DNA of 64,000 bases from Thermoanaerobacteraceae bacterium (GTDB taxonomy: Bacteria > Bacillota > JADQBR01): contig JACDOG010000005.1 of assembly GCA_017656305.1 (NCBI GenBank), positions 93,660 to 157,659 of the forward strand, given 5' to 3'. Shown here one piece after another: positions 53,559-62,898 of this stretch. The notes beneath the pieces are model-generated. The model worked only from the letters and a program-made list of their open reading frames with translations. It searched no databases and had not been told where the DNA came from. Every line of letters starts with the position of its first letter. Within the stretch, counting starts at the first letter, position 1. The translations under genes and the position numbers were made by a program.

Positions 53559-55267
53559 TAGTATCTCCTTTCCTCCGGTTGATACTTGGTAATTTTTACT
53601 GGAAGGTAGTCTAACTTATACTCATCTTCTTCCTTGGTAATCATAGTATGCCTCAAGAAGTTTTGATCATCTCGTTTGGGATAATCGGCTCTGGAATGAG
53701 ACCCTCTACTCTCTTTTCTGTTAATTGCTCCCATGGCCACAGCCTTGGCCAGTTTTAAAAGATTTCCGATTTCTACATAATTAATAAAGGCCATATTGTA
53801 TTTCTTATCAGAAACTCCTATATAGCAATCTTTGTAATCCTCTAATAGCTGATTTATAGTATCTAAAGCCTCTGCCATTTCGCTTTCAGTACGGAATATA
53901 CCCACATTGTTCCACATGGTTTCAGCCATTTTATTGCGGATAGCAATAACATCGTTACCCCTGGTTTTCTCCCGCATTGTATTGAAGTGTTTCATCCATT
54001 TTTCTGCTGCTTTTTGCACTCTAGCTCCGGAACTAAAGGAACGGTCTCTAGCACTTTCCCTGGCTCCTATACCAGCAAATTTCCCGAAAAGAATTACATC
54101 GGCTAAAGAGTTGCCACCCAAACGGTTAGCCCCGTGAACAGAAACACAAGCACACTCGCCAGCAGCATGAATTCCTTCTATTGGTGTACTAGAAGTCCTA
54201 TAATCACTAACATGGATTCCACCCATCATATAGTGACAACTAGGCCGAATAGGCACAGGTTCTTCAATAGGATCAACACCTTCAAATTCAATAGCCAGTT
54301 GTCTTACCTGGGGAAGACGCTGTAATATTTTCTTCTTACCTAAATGTCTTAAATCCAAGTGAATATAGGCATTGATCCCCTGTCCAAATCCCCGACCTTC
54401 TTTAATTTCTGTCTCAATAGCTCTGGATACCAGGTCCCGGGGTCCTAATTCCATTTTTTCCGGAGCATAGCGGGACATAAATCTTTCCCCATTTTTATTT
54501 ATCAAGTATCCACCTTCACCCCGGCAAGCCTCTGACAGCAGAACACCTGTACCGGCCAATCCTGTGGGGTGGAATTGCACAAACTCAGGGTCTTTTATGG
54601 GAATTCCCGCTTCAAAACAGGCTGCAGTACCGTCTCCTGTCATATTAAAGGCATTGGTTGTCCTGCTCCAGTATATCCGTCCAAATCCACCGGTGGCAAT
54701 TACTACTGCTCTGGCATTAATGGGATGAATTTCTCCACTCCTTATATCCATAGCAACTAAGCCCTGCAGTTTTTTATCTTCTACAACCAGTTCTAAAAGA
54801 AACCATTCATTTAAAAACTTAACTCCATTTTTAAGACACTGTTCGTAAAGAGTATGGAGGATTACATGCCCCGTTTTATCTGCAGAATAGCAAGTCCTAG
54901 GACTAGATGCCCCTCCAAACGGGCGCTGGGCAATACGCCCTTTTTCGTCACGAGAAAAAGGAACTCCAAAATATTCAAGCTCCAAAACACATTCAGGCAT
55001 ATTACTAGCAAAAAATTCTATAGCATCCTGGTCTCCCAGGAAGTCACTTCCCTTTACCGTATCCCTGAAATGTTTTTCAACCGAGTCAGTCTCATCTCTA
55101 AAACCCAAAGCAGCATTAATACCACCCTGCGCTGCTCCTGTATGAGAACGGGTGGGAAACGTTTTGCTTATTACAGCTACCTGTAAATCATTATTTTGAC
55201 TAGCTTCCAGGGCCGCTCTCATTCCTGCGCCCCCGCCGCCTACAACAACAATATCATAATTCAACAT
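53558..55267 (-). CDS. frdA: fumarate reductase/succinate dehydrogenase flavoprotein
   Basis: A 569-aa FAD subunit: Rossmann motif IVVVGGGGAGMRAALEA, the covalent-flavin histidine in TRSHTGAAQGG (about residue 43), and substrate-site blocks QFHPTGLAGTG and SEACRGEGGYL. No Tat signal, so the active site is cytoplasmic. Paired with FrdB and a CCG subunit it forms a soluble or membrane-associated type E complex, as in thiol:fumarate reductases or 8-methylmenaquinol:fumarate reductase-like enzymes. The gene lies 29 bases after the fumarase beta gene. Confidence 0.93.
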   Translation of the reverse strand: MLNYDIVVVGGGGAGMRAALEASQNNDLQVAVISKTFPTRSHTGAAQGGINAALGFRDETDSVEKHFRDTVKGSDFLGDQDAIEFFASNMPECVLELEYFGVPFSRDEKGRIAQRPFGGASSPRTCYSADKTGHVILHTLYEQCLKNGVKFLNEWFLLELVVEDKKLQGLVAMDIRSGEIHPINARAVVIATGGFGRIYWSRTTNAFNMTGDGTAACFEAGIPIKDPEFVQFHPTGLAGTGVLLSEACRGEGGYLINKNGERFMSRYAPEKMELGPRDLVSRAIETEIKEGRGFGQGINAYIHLDLRHLGKKKILQRLPQVRQLAIEFEGVDPIEEPVPIRPSCHYMMGGIHVSDYRTSSTPIEGIHAAGECACVSVHGANRLGGNSLADVILFGKFAGIGARESARDRSFSSGARVQKAAEKWMKHFNTMREKTRGNDVIAIRNKMAETMWNNVGIFRTESEMAEALDTINQLLEDYKDCYIGVSDKKYNMAFINYVEIGNLLKLAKAVAMGAINRKESRGSHSRADYPKRDDQNFLRHTMITKEEDEYKLDYLPVKITKYQPEERRY

Positions 55268-55296
55268 GGTGAACCTCCTGTTCCTTCAAGTCCTAA

Positions 55297-55857
55297 TTAT
55301 TCTGCAACTTTATATTCTTTAACACCTAACTCATAGAGATTATTACCCTCAGCATCGATGGCAACAATACAGGGAAAATCTTCTACTTCTAACCGACGTA
55401 TTGCTTCAGGTCCTAATTCAGGGTAAGCCACTACCTCGGCTTTTTTTACAGAACTGGCAACAACAGCAGCAGCCCCGCCTATGGCAGCAAAATATACAGC
55501 GCCACATCGCTTCATGGCTTCAACTACTTCAGCACTCCGCGGTCCTTTTCCGATCATTCCTCGCAGCCCCTGTTCTAATAGGACAGGAGCATAAGCATCC
55601 ATACGTCCACTGGTTGTTGGTCCACAAGAACCTATAACTTGTCCCGGTTTTGCCGGACACGGCCCCACATAATAAATAATTTGATCTTTAACATCTATTG
55701 GTAAGGCTTTACCTTCTTTTAAAGCATTTACCATATTTTTATGAGCAGCGTCCCTAGCTGTATAGATTACGCCAGTAATAGTTACCTGATCACCGGCCTT
55801 TAAATTCTTAATTTGCTCAACTGTCAAAGGAGTAGTAAGCTTTTTAATACCTGACAT
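55297..55857 (-). CDS. fumB: class I fumarase beta subunit (C-terminal part)
   Basis: A 186-aa subunit of the two-part iron-sulfur fumarase/tartrate dehydratase family. The conserved VGPCPAKPGQVIGSCGPTT block contributes to the substrate and cluster site. It pairs with the alpha subunit encoded 19 bases upstream and interconverts malate and fumarate. In the same operon fumarate can then be reduced by the frd genes. The family also includes L-tartrate dehydratase, which is the main alternative. Confidence 0.9.
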   Translation of the reverse strand: MSGIKKLTTPLTVEQIKNLKAGDQVTITGVIYTARDAAHKNMVNALKEGKALPIDVKDQIIYYVGPCPAKPGQVIGSCGPTTSGRMDAYAPVLLEQGLRGMIGKGPRSAEVVEAMKRCGAVYFAAIGGAAAVVASSVKKAEVVAYPELGPEAIRRLEVEDFPCIVAIDAEGNNLYELGVKEYKVAE

Positions 55858-55876
55858 AAATTTTCACTCCCCTTCC

Positions 55877-56722
55877 CTATAATATTGCTTCTTTATGTCT
55901 GGCAGCATGACAGTTTAAATTTACAGCAACCGGTAAAGTAGCAATATGAGTCGGATAGCTTTCTATATGCACAGCTAAAGCTGTAACCCTTCCGCCAAAG
56001 CCCTGAGGTCCAATTCCTAATTTATTGATTTTCTCCAAAAGTTCCAGCTCTAATTCTTTATATTTAGGATCGGGATGATGTTCTCCGGCCTTTCGAGCTA
56101 AAGCCTTCTTAGCTAAAAGGGTAGCTTTTTCCATTGTTCCGCCAATACCCACTCCAACTACAATAGGCGGACAGGGGTTACCACCAGCTTCAGCTACGGT
56201 TTTCAGTACAAATTCTTTAACTCCCTTTAATCCATCAGCAGGCTTGAGCATTTTCAGGGCACCCATGTTTTCACTACCAGCCCCTTTGGGGAGCACCATA
56301 ATTTTTAATTTATCTCCCGGCACAATTTCCGTGTGAATAACAGCCGGTGTATTATCCCCGGTATTTTTTCTATTAAACACGGGATCTTCTACTACCGATT
56401 TGCGAAGATACCCGTCCGTATAACCCTGGCGAACACCTTCATTGATGGCATCAACCAGATTACCACCTGCAATATAAACATCCTGGCCTATTTCCACAAA
56501 GATAACAGCCAGACCGGTATCCTGGCACATTGGGACGGTATCTTGGCGGGCCAATTCTACATTTTCTATAATCTTTTCTAAGCTATAACGGCCAAATTGA
56601 GACTCTTCTCTTTCCTTTGCCTGGCGCAAAAGATTTTCCACATCTTGCGGAAGATCACAGGCAGCCTCAATACATAAATCCCTCACAGTCCTAGTTATTT
56701 TTTCTACAGATATTTCTCTCAT
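55877..56722 (-). CDS. fumA: class I fumarase alpha subunit (N-terminal part)
   Basis: A 281-aa subunit with cluster-ligating cysteines in PMCQDTGLAV and GNPCPPIVVGVGIGG. It forms the [4Fe-4S] fumarase together with the following gene. ATG at 56722 follows TTTGGAGGTGTTTGATTTC; an upstream TTG reading is inside that ribosome site. It is separated from the dicarboxylate transporter gene by about 110 bases containing a strong inverted repeat, so transporter and enzyme levels may be uncoupled. Confidence 0.9.
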   Translation of the reverse strand: MREISVEKITRTVRDLCIEAACDLPQDVENLLRQAKEREESQFGRYSLEKIIENVELARQDTVPMCQDTGLAVIFVEIGQDVYIAGGNLVDAINEGVRQGYTDGYLRKSVVEDPVFNRKNTGDNTPAVIHTEIVPGDKLKIMVLPKGAGSENMGALKMLKPADGLKGVKEFVLKTVAEAGGNPCPPIVVGVGIGGTMEKATLLAKKALARKAGEHHPDPKYKELELELLEKINKLGIGPQGFGGRVTALAVHIESYPTHIATLPVAVNLNCHAARHKEAIL

Positions 56723-56797
56723 GAAATCAAACACCTCCAAAGCTTAGTGCACCCTTATTTCTTACGGTTTTCAACAGACATAGGTTTTTAGGATAGT

Positions 56798-56828
56798 GAG
56801 CCCTGCAGTAAGACTTACTGCAGGGCTC
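56798..56828. terminator. 15-bp inverted repeat between transporter and fumarase genes
   Basis: GAGCCCTGCAGTAAG (56798-56812) is repeated in reverse complement at 56814-56828 with a single central base. It lies just after the transporter stop on the minus strand and lacks a T tract. Likely a partial terminator or RNA processing/stability hairpin within the operon. Confidence 0.6.
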
Positions 56829-56835
56829 GGTACTT

Positions 56836-58284
56836 TTACCAAAGACCTAGTACTTTCCACCACATTCCGCCGATAAGTATCCAAATGATTATATGCAGCA
56901 AGGAAATACCAAACCCGATTCCCCACCATGTTTTTTGGGGAACATACCCCGAGCCGAAAAATACAGGAGCCGGACCAGTCCCATAGTGGGTTGTAGAAGC
57001 GAACAAGTTACTAAAGAAAGCCAATACCAAAGCAGCAAGCATAGGCGGTGCTCCCACTGCTATCATAACTGCCAAAAAGGCAGAATACATTGCACTGATA
57101 TGGGCCGTCATACTCGCGAAGAAGTAATGGCTATAGAAGTAGACCGCGGCCAGAACGATAACAGCGACTATCCAGGACATTCCCCCTACCGTATTTTTCA
57201 TGGTTTCACTGAACCAGGGAACCATACCCAATTTGTTTAGGTAAGTAGCCATCATAACTAATGCTGCAAACCAAACCAGCGTATCCCAAGCACCTTTTTC
57301 ATTTTTAATGTCTTCCCAGGTCAATACTTCAGTTAACAAAAGAACAGATAAACCTACTAAAGCAGTTGTAGTACTATGGATCCCCAGTTTTTTGCCAAAA
57401 ATCCACAAAACAAGGATTAAAATGAAAACCAGCAACATGAATTTTTCTGAAGTTTTAAGCGGACCCATTTCCTTCAGTTTTTCGGCAGCCATTTTAGAAG
57501 CATCAGGTGTCTCTTTGATTTCCGGTGGGTAGACTTTGTAAATAACATAGGGAATTACCAGCAAGCTAACCAACCCCGGAACAAGTGCAGCAATAAACCA
57601 GCCTGTCCAAGTAATTTCTAAATTAGCTACATCTTTAGCCAAAGTAACAATTAAGGGGTTAGCTGCCATAGCAGTCATGAACATGGCAGAAGTGATAAGG
57701 TTACCTTGAAATCCTGTTTTAATTAAATAAGAACCTATTTTGCGGGCAGTTCCGTCATCCGGTCTGGAACCATAAGTTTCACATAAGGAACGGATAATCG
57801 GAAAGATGATTCCGCCACCTCGCGCAGTGTTACTGGGAATGGCAGGAGCTAAAACTAAATCGCTAACTAAAAGAGCATATGATAGCCCCAGTGTTTTCTT
57901 GCCGAATTTATTAACAAACCAGTAAGATATCCGGGCCCCTAAACCGGTTTTAATAAAACCCCGGGAAATAAAGAATGCAATTACAATCAGCCAGATTGTC
58001 TTATTGGCAAATCCGCTTAACGTTTCATTAATAGCCAATGTTTTAGTTAAGGCAGTAGCGGTCATACCTATGATAGCTACAGCGCCCATAGGAAGCGGTT
58101 TAACAATAAATCCAATAATAGTAGCTACAAAAATAGCAAATAAATGCCATGCCTTGACATCAAGTCCCGCTGGAGGTGGAACAAACCATAGCACAAAACC
58201 AACAGCCAGTGTAATCAAAAATGGAACAATCTTTAACTCCCTTTTTACATATTGATTTTGCGTATTGACACTTTTTTTATCCAT
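56836..58284 (-). CDS. DASS-family dicarboxylate/tricarboxylate transporter (CitT/TtdT-like)
   Basis: A 482-aa carrier with about twelve transmembrane segments and the DASS signatures APAIPSNTARGGGIIFP, a serine/asparagine-rich substrate loop, and FASTTHYGTGPAPVFFGSG near the C-terminus. Bacterial relatives exchange malate, tartrate, citrate or fumarate for succinate. In this operon, antiport of a C4 acid for succinate would serve fumarate respiration. It is the first gene after the divergent LysR promoter. Confidence 0.9.
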   Translation of the reverse strand: MDKKSVNTQNQYVKRELKIVPFLITLAVGFVLWFVPPPAGLDVKAWHLFAIFVATIIGFIVKPLPMGAVAIIGMTATALTKTLAINETLSGFANKTIWLIVIAFFISRGFIKTGLGARISYWFVNKFGKKTLGLSYALLVSDLVLAPAIPSNTARGGGIIFPIIRSLCETYGSRPDDGTARKIGSYLIKTGFQGNLITSAMFMTAMAANPLIVTLAKDVANLEITWTGWFIAALVPGLVSLLVIPYVIYKVYPPEIKETPDASKMAAEKLKEMGPLKTSEKFMLLVFILILVLWIFGKKLGIHSTTTALVGLSVLLLTEVLTWEDIKNEKGAWDTLVWFAALVMMATYLNKLGMVPWFSETMKNTVGGMSWIVAVIVLAAVYFYSHYFFASMTAHISAMYSAFLAVMIAVGAPPMLAALVLAFFSNLFASTTHYGTGPAPVFFGSGYVPQKTWWGIGFGISLLHIIIWILIGGMWWKVLGLW

Positions 58285-58590
58285 TTTTACACTCCTCCCT
58301 CTCTAAAAATAGTAATAATACTTGTAAAAAGCAGTACCCGTAAAAAACCTGTCTTTACCTGTCTTTGTTTTACAGTTTCCCCCTTTTGTTTTTGATTTAT
58401 GACTTTGTTATTATTTTCACATATAAATCTACAAATTTGAAATATTTATTAGTTATAATGCAATAGCGAATGATTATTATAGAATTAATAGGCTATGGTC
58501 ACAATATCAGTTATAATAGTTTATAGGACTTTGTGAAGTAAGTAACAAGGGTAGGGCTAAAAACACCCCGGTTATGGAGGCTGATTTGTA
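58285..58590. promoter_or_regulatory. divergent control region of the dicarboxylate operon and its LysR gene
   Basis: About 306 AT-rich bases between the divergently read transporter and LysR genes. LysR regulators usually bind such regions at T-N11-A sites; the stretch 58440-58535 has several dyad-like AT blocks (for example near ATTATTATAGAAT), but I cannot single out one site with certainty. Confidence 0.45.
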
Positions 58591-59472
58591 ATGGAATTAA
58601 GACAATTAGAGTATTTCTACATGGTAAGCAAATTAAAAAACTTCACCCATGCCGCAGAAAAACTACATGTATCTCAACCATCTGTTACAAATTCTATTAA
58701 TAAATTAGAGGAAGAACTGGGTGTGCAACTTTTAGACAGGAATACAAAAAGGGTGTCACTTACTTCACAAGGAAAAATATTCTTTAAGCGTGTAGAAAAA
58801 ATTCTCCAGGGTATTAATGAAGCTGTTTCAGAAATTAAAAATTTCGATAAAGGCACCATCAAGCTCGGTCTTCCTCCCATAATAGGGGCTTACCTTTTTC
58901 CTAGCATTTTTTTAGAATTTAAAAAAGTCTACCCTTATCTCGAACTTCAGGTTTTTGAAGAAGGTTCCCTATCTACCCGCACTATGCTTGAAAAAGGCCA
59001 ATTAGATCTTGGGATTATTATACTTCCTGACCATTCCGAGATTCTCAATACCATACCATTGATCAATGAACAAATTGTCGTTTGCCTGCCACCAAACCAT
59101 CGGTTAAGCCAGGAAAAAATCATTTCTTTTAGCCAATTGTCAAATGAAAAATTTATATTATTGAGGGAAAGCTACTTTCATCGCAAAGCTATTCTCAATG
59201 AGTGTTTAAAACATGGCTTCTCACCTAATATTGTTTTCTCCTCAAATCAAATTGAAACCGTCAAAGCCCTGGTGGCCAGTAGCATAGGAATTTCTTTTTT
59301 AATGTGTATGGCAGTTAATGACAACCAAAAAATTATAAAAGTTCCTTTGGCAGAACCTATAGAAATTAGCATAGGCTTAGCATGGAAAAAAGATAAACAT
59401 TTATCAAAAGCATCCAAAACTTTTATTGATTTTGTTCGCAACTATTTTTCAACAATTCCAGGATGTAAATAG
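58591..59472 (+). CDS. LysR-family regulator of the C4-dicarboxylate operon
   Basis: A 293-aa LTTR. The N-terminal HTH is MELRQLEYFYMVSKLKN to about residue 60 with HAAEKLHVSQPSVTNSI, followed by the two-lobed periplasmic-binding-type effector domain. It is transcribed away from the transporter-fum-frd-larA operon, the classic layout for a direct regulator that senses a pathway metabolite such as a C4 acid. ATG follows TTATGGAGGCTGATTTGTA. Codon use is AT-rich like the adjacent operon. Confidence 0.9.
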   Translation: MELRQLEYFYMVSKLKNFTHAAEKLHVSQPSVTNSINKLEEELGVQLLDRNTKRVSLTSQGKIFFKRVEKILQGINEAVSEIKNFDKGTIKLGLPPIIGAYLFPSIFLEFKKVYPYLELQVFEEGSLSTRTMLEKGQLDLGIIILPDHSEILNTIPLINEQIVVCLPPNHRLSQEKIISFSQLSNEKFILLRESYFHRKAILNECLKHGFSPNIVFSSNQIETVKALVASSIGISFLMCMAVNDNQKIIKVPLAEPIEISIGLAWKKDKHLSKASKTFIDFVRNYFSTIPGCK

Positions 59473-59517
59473 GTCCGGTCAACGTGTTTCTCAATTTCCG
59501 TATCCTTTACATTGTAG

Positions 59518-59671
59518 ATAACGTAAAATTACTGTAGGATAAAAAGCAGGAAAATAATACTTAAAAAAAGAAATGAGGCCTCACCGTTCTTTGCTAACAG
59601 GAACGGATACCAAAAAAGGTACTTAAAGGTGAGGTCTATTAAATTTTAATCCTACAGTATCTTGACGTAAT
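59518..59671. mobile_element. MITE-like element with 23-bp terminal inverted repeats
   Basis: A 154-base element bounded by 23-base ends (59518-59540 and 59649-59671, 19 of 23 matching as inverted repeats, ACTGTAGGAT invariant). The same end occurs at 50089-50111 beside a dead transposase, so this is likely a non-autonomous derivative of that element. Internally a long hairpin (GAGGCCTCACCGTTC ... GAACGG ... GGTGAGGTC, 59572-59637) could also end transcription of the LysR gene. Confidence 0.65.
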
Positions 59672-59757
59672 TCTCTGCAGGCCTGCGCGTTGACACCATG
59701 CATACCCTGTATTAAAATCAAGAAAAGCCACTGATAACAATCAAAGGAGCGAGTGTA

Positions 59758-60576
59758 ATGCTGGAACGTAAATTTTTCCAGTTAAAAGAAATACTGAAGG
59801 GCATGGGAAGTGTTTGTGTGGCTTTTTCCGGAGGCGTGGACAGCACTTTTTTGGCCAAAGTTGCACACGACGTTTTGGGCGATAAAGCTATCGCAGTCAC
59901 TTCCATCTCAAAAACTCTGCCACAGGACGAACTTCAAGAATCCCGGGTGTTAGCCGATAAAATAGGTATCCAGCAAATTACCATAGAAACAAACGAACTG
60001 CATGATGACAATTTTACAAGCAACCCGCCGTCCAGGTGTTACTATTGTAAAAAAGAATTGTTTAGCAAAATATGGTCTATTGCCAGGAGTAAAAACATAG
60101 CTTTTGTGGTAGACGGTGCAAACGCCGATGACCAAAATGATTTCCGACCCGGTCTCAAAGCGCGTGATGAAATGAATGTACGTAGCCCGTTACAGGAAGC
60201 AGGTCTTACCAAGGAAGAAATTCGTGCGTTGTCAAAAGAAATGGGCTTACCAACATGGGATAAGCCGGCTATGGCATGTCTATCCTCCCGTTTTCCATAC
60301 GGGCAAAAGATAACTGAGGAAAAACTGGCACAGGTAGAGCAGGCCGAACATTTCCTGCGCAGTACGGGTTTTAAGGAGTTGCGGGTCAGACACCATGGTA
60401 ATCTGGCACGCATAGAAGTGCCTCTAGACCAGCTAGAAAGCATTTTAACCGTAAGAGAGCAAGTAATAGCGGCATTTAAGGAAATAGGCTTTACATACAT
60501 CACGCTTGATTTAATGGGGCTGCGCAGCGGTAGCATGAACGAAGCCTTGACCAAGGACGCAGGAGGTTCCCTATGA
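59758..60576 (+). CDS. larE: LarE, sulfur insertase of nickel-pincer cofactor synthesis
   Basis: A 272-aa PP-loop enzyme with SGGVDS at residues 24-29. It adds sulfur to the two carboxyl groups of pyridinium-3,5-biscarboxylic acid mononucleotide. Cysteines lie in a CYYC motif (94 and 97) and in PAMACLSSRFPYG (Cys174), the site that donates sulfur in the Lactobacillus enzyme; three cysteines suggest the variant with an iron-sulfur cluster. Its end overlaps larB by four bases. With larB and larC it supplies cofactor to the LarA homologue 8 kb away. Confidence 0.93.
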   Translation: MLERKFFQLKEILKGMGSVCVAFSGGVDSTFLAKVAHDVLGDKAIAVTSISKTLPQDELQESRVLADKIGIQQITIETNELHDDNFTSNPPSRCYYCKKELFSKIWSIARSKNIAFVVDGANADDQNDFRPGLKARDEMNVRSPLQEAGLTKEEIRALSKEMGLPTWDKPAMACLSSRFPYGQKITEEKLAQVEQAEHFLRSTGFKELRVRHHGNLARIEVPLDQLESILTVREQVIAAFKEIGFTYITLDLMGLRSGSMNEALTKDAGGSL

Positions 60577-61322
60577 ATCGCAGTTACCTGAAACGGATAT
60601 TGGAACAAGTGGAAAACGGCTCGCTAACAGCTGAGGAAGCCATGTCCAAACTCAAACACTTACCCTACGAAGACCTGGGCTTTGCCAAAGTAGACCACCA
60701 CCGGGCACTGCGAAACGGCTTCCCGGAAGTAATATTTTGCCAGGGAAAGACTGTCGAACAAGTAACAAAAATCTTTTTATCCCTGGCAGAAAACAATACC
60801 AATATTATTGCCACCAGGGCCACCGAAGCTATGTACCAAAACATTGTTTCATCCTGCCCGGAGGCCCGCTTTCACTCCCTGCCCAAACTGATCACGCTGA
60901 AAAAGGATAACAGCGAAACAACCGGAACTGTTACGGTTGTCAGCGCCGGTACTGCCGACCTGCCCGTAGCGGAAGAGGCTGCTATTTGTACGGAGCTAAT
61001 GGGTCATAAAGTTATCCGCCTGTACGATGTGGGAGTAGCCGGTATTCACCGCCTGCTGGACAAGCAACAGCAGTTTGCAGCAAGCAACGTCATCATTGTA
61101 GTTGCCGGCATGGAAGGAGCCCTGGCCAGTGTCGTTGCCGGTTTGGTGGATAAGCCCGTGATAGCAGTACCTACCAGTGTCGGCTACGGCGCCAGTTTTA
61201 ACGGTTTGGCGGCGTTATTGACCATGCTTAATAGTTGCGCCTCTGGTATTGGTGTGGTAAACATTGATAACGGCTATGGCGCAGCAGCACTGGCCAGTAG
61301 TATTGTCAAAACGGCGAGGTGA
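60573..61322 (+). CDS. larB: LarB, NaAD carboxylase/hydrolase for the nickel-pincer cofactor
   Basis: A 249-aa PurE-like enzyme that carboxylates nicotinic acid adenine dinucleotide and cleaves it to start cofactor synthesis. The NAIR-type phosphate-binding domain is seen in VVSAGTADLPVAEEAA and IVVAGMEGALASVVAGLV, PTSVGYGASFNGLAALL. It overlaps larE at its start and precedes larC by four bases. The N-terminal 100 residues are helical and typical for the family. Confidence 0.93.
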   Translation: MNRSYLKRILEQVENGSLTAEEAMSKLKHLPYEDLGFAKVDHHRALRNGFPEVIFCQGKTVEQVTKIFLSLAENNTNIIATRATEAMYQNIVSSCPEARFHSLPKLITLKKDNSETTGTVTVVSAGTADLPVAEEAAICTELMGHKVIRLYDVGVAGIHRLLDKQQQFAASNVIIVVAGMEGALASVVAGLVDKPVIAVPTSVGYGASFNGLAALLTMLNSCASGIGVVNIDNGYGAAALASSIVKTAR

Positions 61323-61326
61323 TTTT

Positions 61327-62544
61327 ATGAAAGCAGCGTTTTTACAGTGCCCCACCGGGGTCAGCGGCAACATGTTTCTAGGGGCCTTGGCGGATGCAGG
61401 GTTGGAGTGGGATCAGTTTGTCAACCTGCTTACTGCCAATTTACCGCTTACAGGGTATTGGCTGAAAAAAGAACCAGTTGTGAAAAACGGAATCACAGCA
61501 ACGCTGGTAACGGTAGAAATAAAAGAGGACGGGCAGCATCGTCATCTCAGTGATATAGAACAATTAATATCCAGCAGCAATCTGCCTACCGCAGTCAAAG
61601 AGAAAAGCATAAAAGTATTTCGCCGCCTGGCCAGGGCAGAAGCTGCAGTACATAATTGTTCTCCCGAGCAAGTTCATTTTCATGAAGTAGGAGCAGTAGA
61701 CGCCATTATTGATATTGTGGGATCTGTTCTGGGATTACACCTGCTGGAAATAGAACAGCTTTATGCCTCGCCGCTGCCTTTAGGTACAGGTTTTATCAAT
61801 TGTGATCACGGTACGCTTCCGGTACCGGCGCCGGCCACATTAAAGCTACTGGAAGGGTATCCCATTGCTCCGGATCCACCTGACTGCAACGGCGAATTAA
61901 CCACCCCAACCGGAGCTGCTTTAGTGACCACACTGGCTGAATGCAAGCAAATACCCATGAAGATTATTGCTACCGGTTTCGGAGCCGGCAACAGGAATTT
62001 ACCCGTACCCAATGCTGTCCGCCTATTAGTTGGTGAAGTAACAGACGATACATCAGCCACTTTAGAAGCTATCTCCATTATTGAAACCAACATAGATGAT
62101 ATGAACCCCGAGTTTTACGATTACCTAATGAAACTGCTGTTTGCCAACGGGGCTCTGGATGTCTTCTTTACTCCCGTTCATATGAAAAATAACCGGCCCG
62201 GAATCCTGCTAACAGTAGTAGCCAAACCAGAGGGAAAAGATGCTTTAATGGCTATCCTGCGGCAGGAAACAACCTCTCTTGGTTTTCGCTATCGGGAAGA
62301 ACAACGGCTGGCACTGGCAAGGGACACCATTACCGTAACTACCGGATACGGGTCTGTTAAGGTAAAGGTAGCCACATCTCACGATAAGATACTTAATGTA
62401 GCACCGGAATACAAAGACTGTGCTCAATTAGCCGAAAAACACAAAATACCTATTAAGGTGCTTTACGACGAGGCAAAACGAGAGGCTTACAGCAAACTGC
62501 AAAATACCGGTGCTTTAAGTAATACTTTCAAAAAGTGGCCGTAG
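61327..62544 (+). CDS. larC: LarC, nickel insertase of the pincer cofactor
   Basis: A 405-aa CTP-dependent cyclometallase that inserts nickel. In Lactobacillus plantarum it is made as LarC1/LarC2 through a frameshift; here it is one open frame. N-terminal FLQCPTGVSGNMFLGALADAG and HFHEVGAVDAIIDIVGS, then IIETNIDDMNPEFYDYLM in the C-terminal part, identify the family. ATG at 61327 follows GGCGAGGTGATTTT; a longer frame from 61264 would overlap larB. Ends at a terminator. Confidence 0.94.
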   Translation: MKAAFLQCPTGVSGNMFLGALADAGLEWDQFVNLLTANLPLTGYWLKKEPVVKNGITATLVTVEIKEDGQHRHLSDIEQLISSSNLPTAVKEKSIKVFRRLARAEAAVHNCSPEQVHFHEVGAVDAIIDIVGSVLGLHLLEIEQLYASPLPLGTGFINCDHGTLPVPAPATLKLLEGYPIAPDPPDCNGELTTPTGAALVTTLAECKQIPMKIIATGFGAGNRNLPVPNAVRLLVGEVTDDTSATLEAISIIETNIDDMNPEFYDYLMKLLFANGALDVFFTPVHMKNNRPGILLTVVAKPEGKDALMAILRQETTSLGFRYREEQRLALARDTITVTTGYGSVKVKVATSHDKILNVAPEYKDCAQLAEKHKIPIKVLYDEAKREAYSKLQNTGALSNTFKKWP

Positions 62545-62586
62545 AAAAAAAGAGTGCTGTTTCATATAAGTCAGCACTCTTTTTCA
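62545..62586 (+). terminator. terminator after larC
   Basis: Stem AGAGTGCTG/CAGCACTCT (62551-62559 and 62572-62580) flanked by A and T runs, ends the larEBC unit. Confidence 0.92.
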
Positions 62587-62592
62587 TTTGGC

Positions 62593-62756
62593 TATGACTC
62601 TTTTCACAACGAACTTAAAAAGTGGATTAGAAGATTTAATAGTGTAGCTTACAAAGTATTTGGCAAACTATCTGTATTGGTTTAAGTGGATTAAACACAC
62701 AAAAGATAGTAAGGATGCTCTCAAGAGCAAAAAGTTATATGTTGGTGTCCTTGTTT
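62593..62756 (+). pseudogene. IS1595-type transposase C-terminal remnant
   Basis: Two frames join across one extra T near 62656: YDSFHNELKKWIRRFNSVA continues as TKYLANYLYWFKWIKHTKD. This reads as the C-terminal end of IS1595/ISXO2-like transposases (H..LK.W.R.FN.V.TKYLQNYL.WF). There is no catalytic part and no terminal repeat visible, so it is a dead remnant. The downstream 140 bases to the next gene hold nothing else that I can identify. Confidence 0.55.
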
Positions 62757-62898
62757 TAAAATCCTTCACAATAACCCTATTTATAGCCGTTGCGGATACT
62801 TTTAAAAAGGTTTTTTTTAACTTTATATAGAATATTTTAATGTTACAGTAATAAAAAATATTCAGTAAAGAATCGGTAGTTTATATGGGGGAATTAGA

